Below the pieces are notes generated by a model. That model did no database searches, was not told the DNA's origin, and saw only the letters and a program-made list of their open reading frames with translations. Of a stretch of DNA of 64,000 nucleotides, positions 32,535-41,184 are shown in pieces (positions within the stretch are counted from its first letter, which is position 1; every line of letters begins with the position of its first letter). The stretch covers positions 3,906,001-3,970,000 of the forward strand of contig OZ257255.1 in the NCBI GenBank assembly GCA_965279655.1, read 5' to 3'. A program made the translations under genes and the position numbers. Origin of the DNA: SCTM01 sp965279655. Lineage in GTDB: Bacteria > Pseudomonadota > Alphaproteobacteria > Rhodospirillales > Rhodospirillaceae.

Positions 32535-34580
32535 CTACACCAAAGCAGCTGTCAGATCGGCGGCGGATGTGACCGGCGCATCGCACACCGGACCGCGGCA
32601 AATATAGGCGGTGGTCTTGCCGCCGACACGGGTTTTGCCGTGGGCGGGATGCGTGGGCGCAAGCGTATCGCCATCGTCGACGCGGGCGACGATCAGGTTA
32701 GGCGCCGGCGCGGTGTGCGCGGCGGTGAGCATCGCCGCGGTCTCGGCGGAATCCGGATGTCCGACGATCACAACTTGGATGGCGTCTTCCAGCAGCGCAA
32801 AGCCCGACAGCAGCGTCGTGCCGTGGGGAAACGCCCGCAAGGCTTCGACGCTGAGCGCGGCAACCGTCGCGCCGGCGCGCGTGCGATCATCGGCTTCGCC
32901 GGTGACGTAGAACAGTCGCGCCAGCGCGAACACCATTGCGCCATTGCCTGACGGGGTCGCGGAATCATTCGCGGTCTTCGTGCGTACGATCAGCGTTTCC
33001 GCGTCGCTTGCGGTGAAGAAATATCCGCCGCTGTCCTCGTCCCAATACAGCGCACGGGCCGTCTCGATCCACTGGCGCGCATAGCCGAGATAGGTTTGAT
33101 CGCCGGTGACCTCGAACAACGCCAGCGCTGCGTTGGCCATGTGGGCGTAATCGTCGAGCATCGCGGTGGTCTGCAGGCGACCGTCACACCAGGCGTGGCC
33201 CAGGCGTTCGCGTCCGTCGTTGTCGGTCCACGTCATGGTTTCGCGCACGGCTGCGAAAGCGCGTGCTGCCGCGGCGATCCAGGACTTCTGTCCGAAGGTC
33301 GCGCCCGCGCGAACCAGGGCCGCGATCATCAAGCCGTTCCAATCGGCCAGGGCCTTGTCGTCGCGTCCGGGTCGGACGCGGCCTTCACGCGCTTGCAAGA
33401 GCACGTCGCAGAGCTGCGCCATATCTTCCTCGTCCACGGTGTCGAACGGCGTCGCGGAGCGATTGAGGATGACGTGGCCTTCCCAGTTGCCTGTGGGGGT
33501 CACATCGTAAGCGGCCTTGAAAGCGGCGGCGTCAGCGCCGAGTAATTCGTCGATCTGCGCTTCCGTCCAGACGGTGAACTTGCCTTCCTCGCCCTCGGAG
33601 TCCGCGTCGAGGGCGGCGGCGAAAGCGCCGTTGTCGGCGATCATCTCGCGCATCAACCAGGCGATTGTTTCCGCCACCCGTGCGGCGAACAGCGGCGCGC
33701 GCGTATCGCGCCAGACCAGGGTCAGCAGGTCGACCAGCTGCGCGTTGTCGTACAGCATCTTCTCGAAGTGCGGCACCAGCCAGCGGGAGTCCGTGGAATA
33801 GCGCGCGAAGCCGCCGCTGACGTGGTCGTAAATTCCGCCTTGGCAGATCGCTTCGAGGGTTTGAATCACCACCTCGCGCAGCTCGACGCGTTCCTGGCGA
33901 TGGGCCATGCGCCACAAGAAGTCATAGACAAAAGGCATCGGAAACTTCGGCGCGCCCTTGAGGCCGCCGTAGTCCTTGTCGATATACTCGAGCAGGCTGA
34001 CCGCTGCGTCCTGAAGCAGCGGCAGTGAAAGGCCATCGCGCAGCTGTTCCTGGCCATGCTTCCCGATGGCTTCGACCAGGGACGCACCCTGTTTGCCGAC
34101 GTCGTCCCGCATTTCGCGCCAGATTCGGTCGATCTGGGTCAGCACTTCGGTGAAGCTCGGGCGGCCATACGCCGGCTGCGGCGGAAAGTACGTGCCGCCC
34201 CAGAACGGTGTGCCGTCCGGCGACAGGAACATCGTGAGCGGCCAGCCGCCGTGTTCGCCCAGAAGCGCGAGCGCCTTCTGGTAGATCGCATCGAGATCGG
34301 GGCGTTCTTCCCGGTCGACCTTGATATTGACGAACAGGCGGTTCATCTCCGCCGCCACGTCGGCGTTCTCGAAACTTTCATGGGCCATCACGTGACACCA
34401 GTGGCAAGCAGAGTAGCCGACCGACAGCAGAATCGGCCGGTCTGCGGCTTTGGCGGTCTGGAGCGCTTCGTCGCTCCACGGCCACCATTGCACCGGATTG
34501 TCTTTGTGCTGGCGGAGATAAGGACTGGTTTCCGCGCCGAGCCGGTTTTGCCCGGGCGGGAAGTATGAGTCGGCGGACAT
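32535..34580 (-). CDS. YyaL/DUF255-type thioredoxin-domain protein
   Basis: 681 residues, full length for the family. The N-terminal domain (about 10-165) is thioredoxin-like with the C59-HW-C62 redox motif in SVGYSACHWCHVMAHESFEN, after L-AETSPYLRQHKDNPVQW. The rest is an (alpha/alpha)6 barrel like glycosidases (GLKGAPKFPMP, HF-KMLYDNAQLVDL, WNGLMIAALVRAG). Human SPATA20 is a relative. Function is unknown; a thiol-redox or sugar-epimerase-like role has been suggested. It heads a three-gene run with ogt and qor. Confidence 0.88.
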   Translation of the reverse strand: MSADSYFPPGQNRLGAETSPYLRQHKDNPVQWWPWSDEALQTAKAADRPILLSVGYSACHWCHVMAHESFENADVAAEMNRLFVNIKVDREERPDLDAIYQKALALLGEHGGWPLTMFLSPDGTPFWGGTYFPPQPAYGRPSFTEVLTQIDRIWREMRDDVGKQGASLVEAIGKHGQEQLRDGLSLPLLQDAAVSLLEYIDKDYGGLKGAPKFPMPFVYDFLWRMAHRQERVELREVVIQTLEAICQGGIYDHVSGGFARYSTDSRWLVPHFEKMLYDNAQLVDLLTLVWRDTRAPLFAARVAETIAWLMREMIADNGAFAAALDADSEGEEGKFTVWTEAQIDELLGADAAAFKAAYDVTPTGNWEGHVILNRSATPFDTVDEEDMAQLCDVLLQAREGRVRPGRDDKALADWNGLMIAALVRAGATFGQKSWIAAAARAFAAVRETMTWTDNDGRERLGHAWCDGRLQTTAMLDDYAHMANAALALFEVTGDQTYLGYARQWIETARALYWDEDSGGYFFTASDAETLIVRTKTANDSATPSGNGAMVFALARLFYVTGEADDRTRAGATVAALSVEALRAFPHGTTLLSGFALLEDAIQVVIVGHPDSAETAAMLTAAHTAPAPNLIVARVDDGDTLAPTHPAHGKTRVGGKTTAYICRGPVCDAPVTSAADLTAALV

Positions 34581-34675
34581 TTGCGCCTACGAAGAGGACC
34601 GGTCGTGGACAGGGAGCGGGGGCAACCCCTACCTTAGGACTCCCCCGGCACCTTTCCTAGCAGCAGGAGTGCGCC

Positions 34676-34918
34676 ATGAAGGTCACCATCAATGTTGATT
34701 GCACGCCGGAGGAAGCTCGGGTGTTTTTAGGTCTACCGGACGTAGCCCCACTGCAGGATGCCATGATGGCGCAGATGAAGGCCCAGATGGAAAAAGCCGC
34801 CGCGGCGATGGATCCGGAAACCATGATGAAAACGTTGTTCCCCGCGCAAGCTGGGGGCCTGGCCGAGATGCAGAAGGCGTTCTGGCAGCAATTCACCGCC
34901 GGGCAATCGAAGCCCTGA
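34676..34918 (+). CDS. Small conserved alphaproteobacterial protein (DUF6489-like)
   Basis: 80 residues. MKVTINVDCTPEEARVFLGL then PDVAPLQDAMM is the conserved part; the rest is a methionine-rich amphipathic helix with EMQKAFWQQF at the end. It resembles small proteins that sit just before mnmE in several alphaproteobacteria. CAGGAGTGCGCC before the ATG is a good ribosome site. It ends 10 bases before the proposed mnmE start, so it is in the same operon. Role unknown. Confidence 0.7.
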   Translation: MKVTINVDCTPEEARVFLGLPDVAPLQDAMMAQMKAQMEKAAAAMDPETMMKTLFPAQAGGLAEMQKAFWQQFTAGQSKP

Positions 34919-34928
34919 AGAGTCTCCC

Positions 34929-36269
34929 CTGATCGACGATACGATTTTCGCGCTCGCTTCCGCGCCCGGCCGCAGCGGGATCGCGGTGGTGCGCCTGTCC
35001 GGTCCGGGTGCCGGCAGGGCGTTGCAGTTCCTGGGCGTGGATATACCGGCGCCGCGCAAAGCATCGCGCGCGAAACTGATCGATCCGGAAACCAAGGAAC
35101 TGCTCGACGACGGCCTGGTGCTGTGGTTTCCGAGTCCTGCAAGTTTCACCGGCGAGGACGTGGTGGAACTGCATCTTCACGGCGGGCGCGCCATTGTTGC
35201 ATCGGTGCTGGCGGCGCTTGGCGGGATGCAGGGCTTGCGGCTGGCTGAGCCCGGTGAATTCACGCGCCGCGCGTTCGCTCACGACAAGCTCGATCTGACG
35301 CAAGCGGAGGCGCTCGCCGATGCGATCGATGCGGAGACGCGCGCGCAAGCCAAGCAAGCGTTGCGGCAGATGGGCGGTGCGCTCAAGGAACTCTACGACG
35401 ACTGGCGTTTGCGCCTGGTGCACGCGCTGGCGCATCTGGAAGCCGCGATCGATTTCCCCGATGAGGATCTTCCGCCGGACGTAGCGGCGAAAGTGTGGCC
35501 CGAATTGGCACTCCTGCAGACCGATATCTCCCGGCATCTTGAGGACGGTGGCCGCGGTGAGCGCGTGCGCGAGGGTTTGCGCATCGCCATTCTGGGGCCG
35601 CCAAACGCAGGAAAGTCGAGCTTGCTGAATTGGCTCGCGCGCCGCGACGCGGCCATCGTCTCCGCCACTCCCGGCACGACGCGGGACGTGATTGAAGTTC
35701 ATCTCGATCTCGGCGGCTACGCGGTCACCGTTGTCGATACGGCAGGACTGCGCGAAACCACGGATGCGGTCGAGCAGGAAGGTGTACGCCGTGCGGAGGT
35801 TCAAGCGCGGGATGCCGATCTGAGGATCGTGCTGTTGGATGGTGCGTCCTACCCGGAACGCGACGGCGCGACTCTTGCCATGATCAACCGCGACACGATC
35901 GTCGCCGTGAACAAAGCCGACTTGCTCGATTCGCCGCGCGAAATCGGCCGCGACGGCGATACCGGTCAAGCGATGCACTACGTCTCCGTGAGCACCGGCT
36001 TCGGCCTCGATGCGCTGCTGCAGCGGCTGCAGACCGTAATCGCGCAACGCTTTGATGCGGGAGACGCTGCGCCGTTGACCCGCGCGCGCCATCGCCATGA
36101 GCTCGAGGCCTGCGTCGCGGCGTTGGGTCGCGCTGAAAGCAACTTTCAGGCGGAACTCGCCGCAGAGGACATCCGCATCGCCGCGCGGGCCCTCGGTCGG
36201 CTCACCGGTCGAGTCGAAGTCGAGGAAGTGCTCGACGTGGTCTTTCGGGATTTCTGCATCGGCAAGTGA
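34929..36269 (+). CDS. mnmE: tRNA U34 modification GTPase MnmE, probable CTG start
   Basis: With MnmG makes the cmnm5 group on U34 of certain tRNAs. The family N-terminus (DTIFALASAPGRSGIAVVRL) begins at 34935, but no ATG, GTG or TTG lies in frame near it. CTG at 34929, with GAAGAG six bases upstream, gives 446 residues, normal for MnmE; GTG at 34986 would cut 19 conserved residues. The formyl-THF domain is followed by a G domain: GPPNAGKS at 223-230, TTRD, DTAGLRET, NKAD. The C-terminal CIGK is intact. Confidence 0.93.
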   Translation: MIDDTIFALASAPGRSGIAVVRLSGPGAGRALQFLGVDIPAPRKASRAKLIDPETKELLDDGLVLWFPSPASFTGEDVVELHLHGGRAIVASVLAALGGMQGLRLAEPGEFTRRAFAHDKLDLTQAEALADAIDAETRAQAKQALRQMGGALKELYDDWRLRLVHALAHLEAAIDFPDEDLPPDVAAKVWPELALLQTDISRHLEDGGRGERVREGLRIAILGPPNAGKSSLLNWLARRDAAIVSATPGTTRDVIEVHLDLGGYAVTVVDTAGLRETTDAVEQEGVRRAEVQARDADLRIVLLDGASYPERDGATLAMINRDTIVAVNKADLLDSPREIGRDGDTGQAMHYVSVSTGFGLDALLQRLQTVIAQRFDAGDAAPLTRARHRHELEACVAALGRAESNFQAELAAEDIRIAARALGRLTGRVEVEEVLDVVFRDFCIGK

Positions 36270-36283
36270 GACTCTTCCAGTAA

Positions 36284-36329
36284 GCGCGGCCTTATCGGAA
36301 AGCCGGTTCCCACTTTTCCGGGCCGCGCC
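36284..36329 (-). repeat. Extragenic palindromic element, copy C
   Basis: GCGCGGCC at 36284-36291 pairs perfectly with GGCCGCGC at 36321-36328; the minus-strand core CGGAAAAGTGGG-AA-CCGGCTTTCCGA matches copy B (14641) apart from the two central bases and one base in the right arm. It lies between mnmE and mnmG. Confidence 0.75.
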
Positions 36330-36366
36330 CTAGACGGCGCACCCCGGTTTGCGTTAAGCCGCGCTC

Positions 36367-38247
36367 ATGAAGGACGCGGACTCCTTTGACGTCATCGTCG
36401 TGGGCGGCGGCCATGCGGGCTGCGAAGCCGCGGCCGCGTCGGCGCGAGTCGGTGCCCGCACCCTGCTCCTCACGCATCGCCCCGACACCATCGGTCAGAT
36501 GTCCTGCAATCCGGCGATCGGCGGATTGGCCAAGGGCCACCTGGTCCGGGAGATCGACGCGCTCGACGGCATCATGGGCCGGGCGATTGACCGCGGCGGC
36601 ATCCAGTTCCGGATCCTGAACCGGTCCAAGGGACCCGCGGTGCGCGGCCCCCGGGCCCAAGCCGACCGAAAACTATATAAGCAGGCCGTGCAGGCGCTTC
36701 TCGCCGAGCAGCCCAATCTTGAGATCCGTGCCGGCGGGGTCGAAGATCTGATCCTGTCCGTGGATCGCAAACGGGTGACCGGCGTCGTCACCGGTGAAGG
36801 GCAAACTATTCGTGCGGGAGCGGTGGTTCTCACCACTGGCACCTTCCTCAACGGCTTGATTCATCGGGGAGAAGAGCGGATTCCGGCGGGTCGCGTTGGC
36901 GAAGCGCCGGCCCTGAAGCTCTCCGAGACACTCACCTCTTTCGGCTTTGCCCTGGGGCGCTTGAAGACCGGTACGCCCCCGCGCTTGGACGGCCGCACCA
37001 TCGACTGGGTCGGGCTCGATCTCCAGCCCGGCGACGATCCGCCGGAGCCGTTCTCCTTCCTGAGCGGGCCCATCAATACGCCTCAGGTTCATTGTGGGGT
37101 GACGTACACCACGCCCGAGGCTCATCGACTCATCCTGGCGAACAAGCACCGCGCGCCAATGTACAACGGGCAGATCAAGAGTGCCGGTCCGCGCTATTGC
37201 CCCTCCATCGAGGACAAGGTGGTGCGCTTTGCGGATCGCGAGCGGCACCAGATTTTCCTGGAGCCAGAAGGGCTTGACGACCATACCGTCTATCCGAACG
37301 GGATTTCTACCTCGTTGCCGGAGGACATCCAGCGGGGCATCGTCAATTCCATGGCTGGATTGGAACACGCGGTCATCCTCCAGGCCGGCTACGCCATCGA
37401 ATACGACTTCGTCGATCCGCGGGAGCTGCGCCCGAGCCTGGAAACCAAGAAGGTTGGCGGCCTTTATCTCGCGGGCCAAATCAACGGCACCACCGGCTAC
37501 GAGGAGGCCGCCGCCCAGGGCCTGTTGGCCGGGATGAATGCGGCTCGGGTCGCCGGCGGGTCTGAGCCCGCGACCTTCGACCGAGGCGAAGCTTATTTGG
37601 GAGTCATGGTCGACGACCTGACCACCCTTGGGACCTCTGAGCCCTATCGCATGTTCACGTCCCGCGCCGAGTACCGGCTCCTGCTCCGCGCGGACAACGC
37701 CGACCAGCGTCTGACCAAGCGCGGCGCGGCGCTCGGACTGGTGGGAAGCGGCCGCGCGAAGGCTTTCGAAGCGAAGGAAGTCGCGCTGAACGCCGCGCGC
37801 ACCGCGCTGACGACCCAGGCGTTAAGCCCGAAACAATTGGCAGACAAGGGTATTTCGGTCAATCAAGACGGTGTCCGCCGGACCGCCATGGACCTGCTGG
37901 CCCTGCCCGACATGACCTATGATCGGGTCACGGACGTATTCCCGGATGCAACTGGTCTGGATCGGGCAATCGTGGAGCAACTCCATACGGACAGCCGATA
38001 TGCCGGCTACCTGGACCGCCAGGACGCCGAGATCCGCGCGTTCCGTCGGGAGGAAGGCCTGCGGCTGCCCGTCGAACTGGACTACGGGCAGATCGGCGGG
38101 CTGTCCAACGAGGTCCGTCTGAAGCTGGCGGCTGCGCGACCGGTCACTCTCGGTGCGGCCTCCCGTATTCCCGGGATCACGCCGGCGGCTTTGACCGCGC
38201 TGCTGAAGTACGTCCAGCGCGCGCCGGCCCTCGCCGAAACCGCTTAG
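36367..38247 (+). CDS. mnmG: tRNA uridine-5-carboxymethylaminomethyl synthase MnmG (GidA)
   Basis: FAD enzyme, partner of MnmE. 626 residues (E. coli 629). Dinucleotide fold VIVVGGGHAGCEAAAAS, then TIGQMSCNPAIGGLAKGHLV, RGPRAQADRK, and ALKLSETLTSFGFALGRLKTGTPPRLDG with its conserved region. GLYLAGQINGTTGYEEAAAQGLLAGMNA is the second FAD motif. The C-terminal helical domain binds MnmE and tRNA. ATG 36367. Its stop is just before parS. Confidence 0.98.
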   Translation: MKDADSFDVIVVGGGHAGCEAAAASARVGARTLLLTHRPDTIGQMSCNPAIGGLAKGHLVREIDALDGIMGRAIDRGGIQFRILNRSKGPAVRGPRAQADRKLYKQAVQALLAEQPNLEIRAGGVEDLILSVDRKRVTGVVTGEGQTIRAGAVVLTTGTFLNGLIHRGEERIPAGRVGEAPALKLSETLTSFGFALGRLKTGTPPRLDGRTIDWVGLDLQPGDDPPEPFSFLSGPINTPQVHCGVTYTTPEAHRLILANKHRAPMYNGQIKSAGPRYCPSIEDKVVRFADRERHQIFLEPEGLDDHTVYPNGISTSLPEDIQRGIVNSMAGLEHAVILQAGYAIEYDFVDPRELRPSLETKKVGGLYLAGQINGTTGYEEAAAQGLLAGMNAARVAGGSEPATFDRGEAYLGVMVDDLTTLGTSEPYRMFTSRAEYRLLLRADNADQRLTKRGAALGLVGSGRAKAFEAKEVALNAARTALTTQALSPKQLADKGISVNQDGVRRTAMDLLALPDMTYDRVTDVFPDATGLDRAIVEQLHTDSRYAGYLDRQDAEIRAFRREEGLRLPVELDYGQIGGLSNEVRLKLAAARPVTLGAASRIPGITPAALTALLKYVQRAPALAETA

Positions 38248-38248
38248 C

Positions 38249-38264
38249 TGTTTCACGTGAAACA
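38249..38264. promoter_or_regulatory. parS centromere site 1
   Basis: TGTTTCACGTGAAACA matches the bacterial parS consensus at all 16 positions and is a perfect palindrome. It spans the mnmG-rsmG junction and contains the rsmG GTG start codon (38257). ParB, encoded 1.4 kb away, should load here and slide outward. About 9 kb from the proposed oriC. Confidence 0.97.
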
Positions 38265-38895
38265 GCCCCTCGCCTACGGCCCCGACGCCTTCGCCGCGGA
38301 GACCGGTGTTTCACGTGAAACACTGGATCGGCTCCGGGCCTATGCGGACCTTCTCACGACTTGGAACGTCAAGATCAACCTGATCGGCCGGACCACGGTG
38401 GCGGATCTCTGGTGGCGGCACATGCTGGACTCAGCCCAACTCGTGCCCTTGCTCCCAAAAGAACCCGCAACCCTCGTCGACATGGGTTCTGGTGCCGGCT
38501 TTCCGGGCCTGGTCCTTGCCGCCATGGGGCCAGTCTCCGCCCATATGATCGAGGGCGATCAGCGAAAGGCGGCCTTCCTGCGGGAGGCGGCACGGGTGAT
38601 GGGGCTGTCCGTCAAGATCCACGCCTGCCGGACCGATGCGGCGCCAGCCATCGTCGCCGATGTGATCAGTGCCCGCGCCCTCGCCCCTTTGCCCGACCTG
38701 CTCGCCCTGGCAGAGCGGTTTTCGAGCCCTACAACCATCCATATTTATCCCAAGGGACAAAATGTGGAGGGTGAATTGACGCAAGCACACAAAATATGGA
38801 CAATGCAGCTCGAAAAATTTCCGAGCCGCACGGATTTAGCGGCATCGATCCTACGCTTGAGCGAGGTTCGCCGTGTCCAACCTGGATCTTCCTGA
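38257..38895 (+). CDS. rsmG: 16S rRNA G527 methyltransferase RsmG (GidB)
   Basis: Makes 7-methylguanosine at G527 of 16S rRNA; loss gives low-level streptomycin resistance. 212 residues. Motifs: W-VKINLIGRT with LWWRHMLDSAQL, the SAM site LVDMGSGAGFPGL, IEGDQRKAAFLREAARV and SARALAPLPDLLAL. The start is GTG at 38257, inside parS site 1. The codons at about residues 18-22 (VSRET) are parS site 2. Its 3' end overlaps parA by 23 bases. Confidence 0.95.
   Translation: MKQPLAYGPDAFAAETGVSRETLDRLRAYADLLTTWNVKINLIGRTTVADLWWRHMLDSAQLVPLLPKEPATLVDMGSGAGFPGLVLAAMGPVSAHMIEGDQRKAAFLREAARVMGLSVKIHACRTDAAPAIVADVISARALAPLPDLLALAERFSSPTTIHIYPKGQNVEGELTQAHKIWTMQLEKFPSRTDLAASILRLSEVRRVQPGSS
38307..38322. promoter_or_regulatory. 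parS centromere site 2, inside rsmG
   Basis: A second perfect TGTTTCACGTGAAACA, 58 bases after site 1 (centre to centre), wholly within rsmG coding sequence, where it is read as G-V-S-R-E-T. Such clusters near oriC are usual for ParABS. No third full copy was seen in the window. Confidence 0.97.
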
Positions 38896-39715
38896 CAGCA
38901 TCATCGCCGACGTGGTCAACACGTCGAAAACGCCTGTGTACCAACGCATTCTTGCCATCTCGAATCAGAAGGGCGGCGTCGGGAAGACAACGACGGCGGT
39001 GAATCTTGCCACGGCGATCGCGGCCGTGAACAAGAAGGTTCTGGTGATCGACCTGGACCCCCAGGGCAACGCCTCCACCAGCCTCGGCATCGACCAGAAG
39101 CACCGGGCGGTGAACACCTACCATGTGCTGACCGGCGAGGCCCCGCTCTCCGCCGCCATCGTCCCGACCGCGGTGCCCGGTCTCTTCATGGTCCCGTCCG
39201 GGGTCGACTTGGCCGCCGCCGAGATCGAGCTGATCGACCTCGAAGACCGCCAGGCCCGCCTTAAGAACGCCCTCGCCGAGCAAGCCCAAGACTTCGACTT
39301 CATCCTGATCGATTGCCCACCATCCCTTGGGCTGCTCACCCTGAACGCCCTGGTCGCGGCGCATGCGGTCATGGTTCCCCTCCAAGCGGAGTTCCTGGCG
39401 CTGGAAGGCATCAGCCATCTGGCGAAGACCATCGAACGGGTCCGGAAGGCTTTCAACCCGACCCTGGTGATACAGGGCATCGTCCTCACCATGGTCGACA
39501 CTCGTAACAAGTTGTCGGAAATGGTAGAATCGGATGTTCGCGGGTATTACGGCGACAAGGTCTACCGCACCACGATCCCGCGCAATGTGCGTATCTCCGA
39601 GGCCCCGTCTTACGGCAAGCCCGTGCTGCTGTACGACTTTGCGTCCAAGGGCGCCCGGGCCTACCTCGACCTTGCCGGCGAGGTATTGAAGCGAGAACAA
39701 GGAGTGGCGGCATGA
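38873..39715 (+). CDS. parA: Chromosome-partitioning ATPase ParA
   Basis: Deviant Walker ATPase that binds DNA and drives ParB-parS complexes apart after replication. 280 residues. KGGVGKTT at 33-40 carries the signature lysine. Further motifs are LVIDLDPQGNASTSLGID, FDFILIDCPPSLGLLTLNAL and GIVLTMVDTRN. A 22-residue N-terminal extension precedes the usual start. GTG at 38873 overlaps rsmG by 23 bases; GTG at 38912 is an alternative without it. The stop overlaps the parB start. Confidence 0.97.
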   Translation: MSNLDLPDSIIADVVNTSKTPVYQRILAISNQKGGVGKTTTAVNLATAIAAVNKKVLVIDLDPQGNASTSLGIDQKHRAVNTYHVLTGEAPLSAAIVPTAVPGLFMVPSGVDLAAAEIELIDLEDRQARLKNALAEQAQDFDFILIDCPPSLGLLTLNALVAAHAVMVPLQAEFLALEGISHLAKTIERVRKAFNPTLVIQGIVLTMVDTRNKLSEMVESDVRGYYGDKVYRTTIPRNVRISEAPSYGKPVLLYDFASKGARAYLDLAGEVLKREQGVAA

Positions 39716-40707
39716 ACGCCGAGACCTCGAAGCGCAGACACCTCGGCCGGGGCCTGAGCGCCCTGTTCGGCGAACAAGAAGAAGCCGACAGCGCCGCGCC
39801 GGCTGCCGTCGCAGCGGCCGCGGCAACGGACGCCGCCCCCGCGACCGGCTCCAGGAGCATCGGCACCTACCCGGTGGACATGCTGCATCCGTCGCCGCTG
39901 CAGCCGCGCCGTCATTTCGACGAAGGCGCCCTGACCGAGCTTGCCGCCTCGATCGCCGAGAAGGGCGTGCTCCAACCCCTCCTGATTCGTCCGGACCCGG
40001 CCAACGCCGGTCGCTTCGAGATCATCGCCGGCGAACGCCGCTGGCGCGCCGCCCAGCGCGCGCAAGTGCACGAAGTGCCTGCGATCGTGAAAGATTTTAC
40101 CGATACCGAAGTCCTCGAAGTCGCCCTGATCGAGAACCTCCAACGCCAGGATCTGTCGCCGGTGGAAGAGGCCCGCGGCTACGACCGGCTCCACAAGGAA
40201 TTCGGCCATACCCCTGAACACGTTGGCGAAATCGTCGGCAAAAGTCGCGCCCACGTGGCCAACATGCTGCGCCTGTTGACCCTGCCCGAAGCCGTCCTCG
40301 AAATGATCGACCGCCGTCAGCTGACCGCCGGCCAGGCGCGTCCGCTCATTGGCCTTTCGGGCGCGGAAGCCGCCGCCCGTCTGGTCGTGAAACGGGGCTT
40401 GAGCGCCCGCCAAACCGAGCGCTTCGCCAAGGGCTTCGGCAAAAAGCGCAAGCTCCACGCGGTGGCGCTCGCGAAGGATGCCGATACCGTCGCCCTGGAA
40501 AAGAGCCTCGAGCAGGCCACCGGCTACGACGTGAAGATCAGCTTCGACGGCGTCGCCGGCACGGTGCAGATCGGCTACGCCAGTCTCGAACAGCTCGATG
40601 ACATTGTCCGGCGGCTGTCGAGCGGCGGCAAGGTTTCCAAGCCGCGCGATGCTCGCGATCCCGGAACGGTGGACCTGGAAGAACTGCTCCAGGAAAGTCG
40701 TCCCTAA
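39712..40707 (+). CDS. parB: Chromosome-partitioning protein ParB
   Basis: CTPase clamp that loads at parS and spreads. 331 residues. The N-terminal RRHLGRGLSALFG (ParA-contact segment, with the arginine that stimulates ParA) is followed by an A-rich linker. The CTP domain has LQPRRHFDEGALTELA, Q-LLIRP and AGERRWRAAQ. The helix-turn-helix has HVGEIVGKSRAHVANMLRLL. The C-terminal dimer domain is L-DDIVRRLS. ATGA overlap with parA. Confidence 0.97.
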   Translation: MNAETSKRRHLGRGLSALFGEQEEADSAAPAAVAAAAATDAAPATGSRSIGTYPVDMLHPSPLQPRRHFDEGALTELAASIAEKGVLQPLLIRPDPANAGRFEIIAGERRWRAAQRAQVHEVPAIVKDFTDTEVLEVALIENLQRQDLSPVEEARGYDRLHKEFGHTPEHVGEIVGKSRAHVANMLRLLTLPEAVLEMIDRRQLTAGQARPLIGLSGAEAAARLVVKRGLSARQTERFAKGFGKKRKLHAVALAKDADTVALEKSLEQATGYDVKISFDGVAGTVQIGYASLEQLDDIVRRLSSGGKVSKPRDARDPGTVDLEELLQESRP

Positions 40708-40776
40708 ACGGGCCTTTCAGGCCACGCATCTCAAAGAAGTCCGAACCCCACGCCTCCACGCGCGGGAGCAAGACTC

Positions 40777-41019
40777 TCAATTTGTCTTGGAGCGGCGCGC
40801 AGCGTTCCAGCTCGACAAATCCCGCAGCAGCTTCTCCGCGACCTCATCCGGCACGGCGTAGTGCACCTCCGCGCGGGTGTCATCGTCGATCACGAGGAAC
40901 ATGATTCCGCCCGACATTGCGTCGACATGGATGGACTCGATCCAGTCCGCGTTGGGCATGATGTTTTCGCCGCGCTCAAGCTGGTCGGCGGATTTACGGA
41001 TGCGGGCGTAGAGGGACAT
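40777..41019 (-). CDS. Small hypothetical protein
   Basis: 80 residues, not recognised. MSLYARIRKSADQLERGENI leads into a short alpha-beta domain (WIESIHVDAMSGGIMFLVID then DDTRAEVHYAVPDEVAEKLL) and ends basic. AGGAGGCTGC before ATG 41019 is an ideal ribosome site, which supports real translation. No signal peptide. Convergent with parB (69-base gap). The 165 bases upstream are AT-rich, with a TGTATATACA palindrome at 41161. Confidence 0.6.
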   Translation of the reverse strand: MSLYARIRKSADQLERGENIMPNADWIESIHVDAMSGGIMFLVIDDDTRAEVHYAVPDEVAEKLLRDLSSWNAARRSKTN

Positions 41020-41184
41020 GCAGCCTCCTAGGACTCGAGGGAGGCTAGCATGGCTGGATCTAGCTTGCCTCGGGCGGTGAGTTTGACTGTTGTCGTGTAA
41101 TTGCAATTAGCTAAAGTCAGGAAAACGGGCCACTCCGGCCGACATAGCGTCAGATAGATATGTATATACATCTAAAGGGTGCGT

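Noticed and set aside
38249..38322. A tRNA-gene or attachment-site reading of the repeated palindrome
   Set aside because: Exact match to parS beside parAB explains it fully.
41158..41173. TGTATATACA palindrome near 41161
   Set aside because: A short AT palindrome in an AT-rich gap; no partner sites or known consensus.
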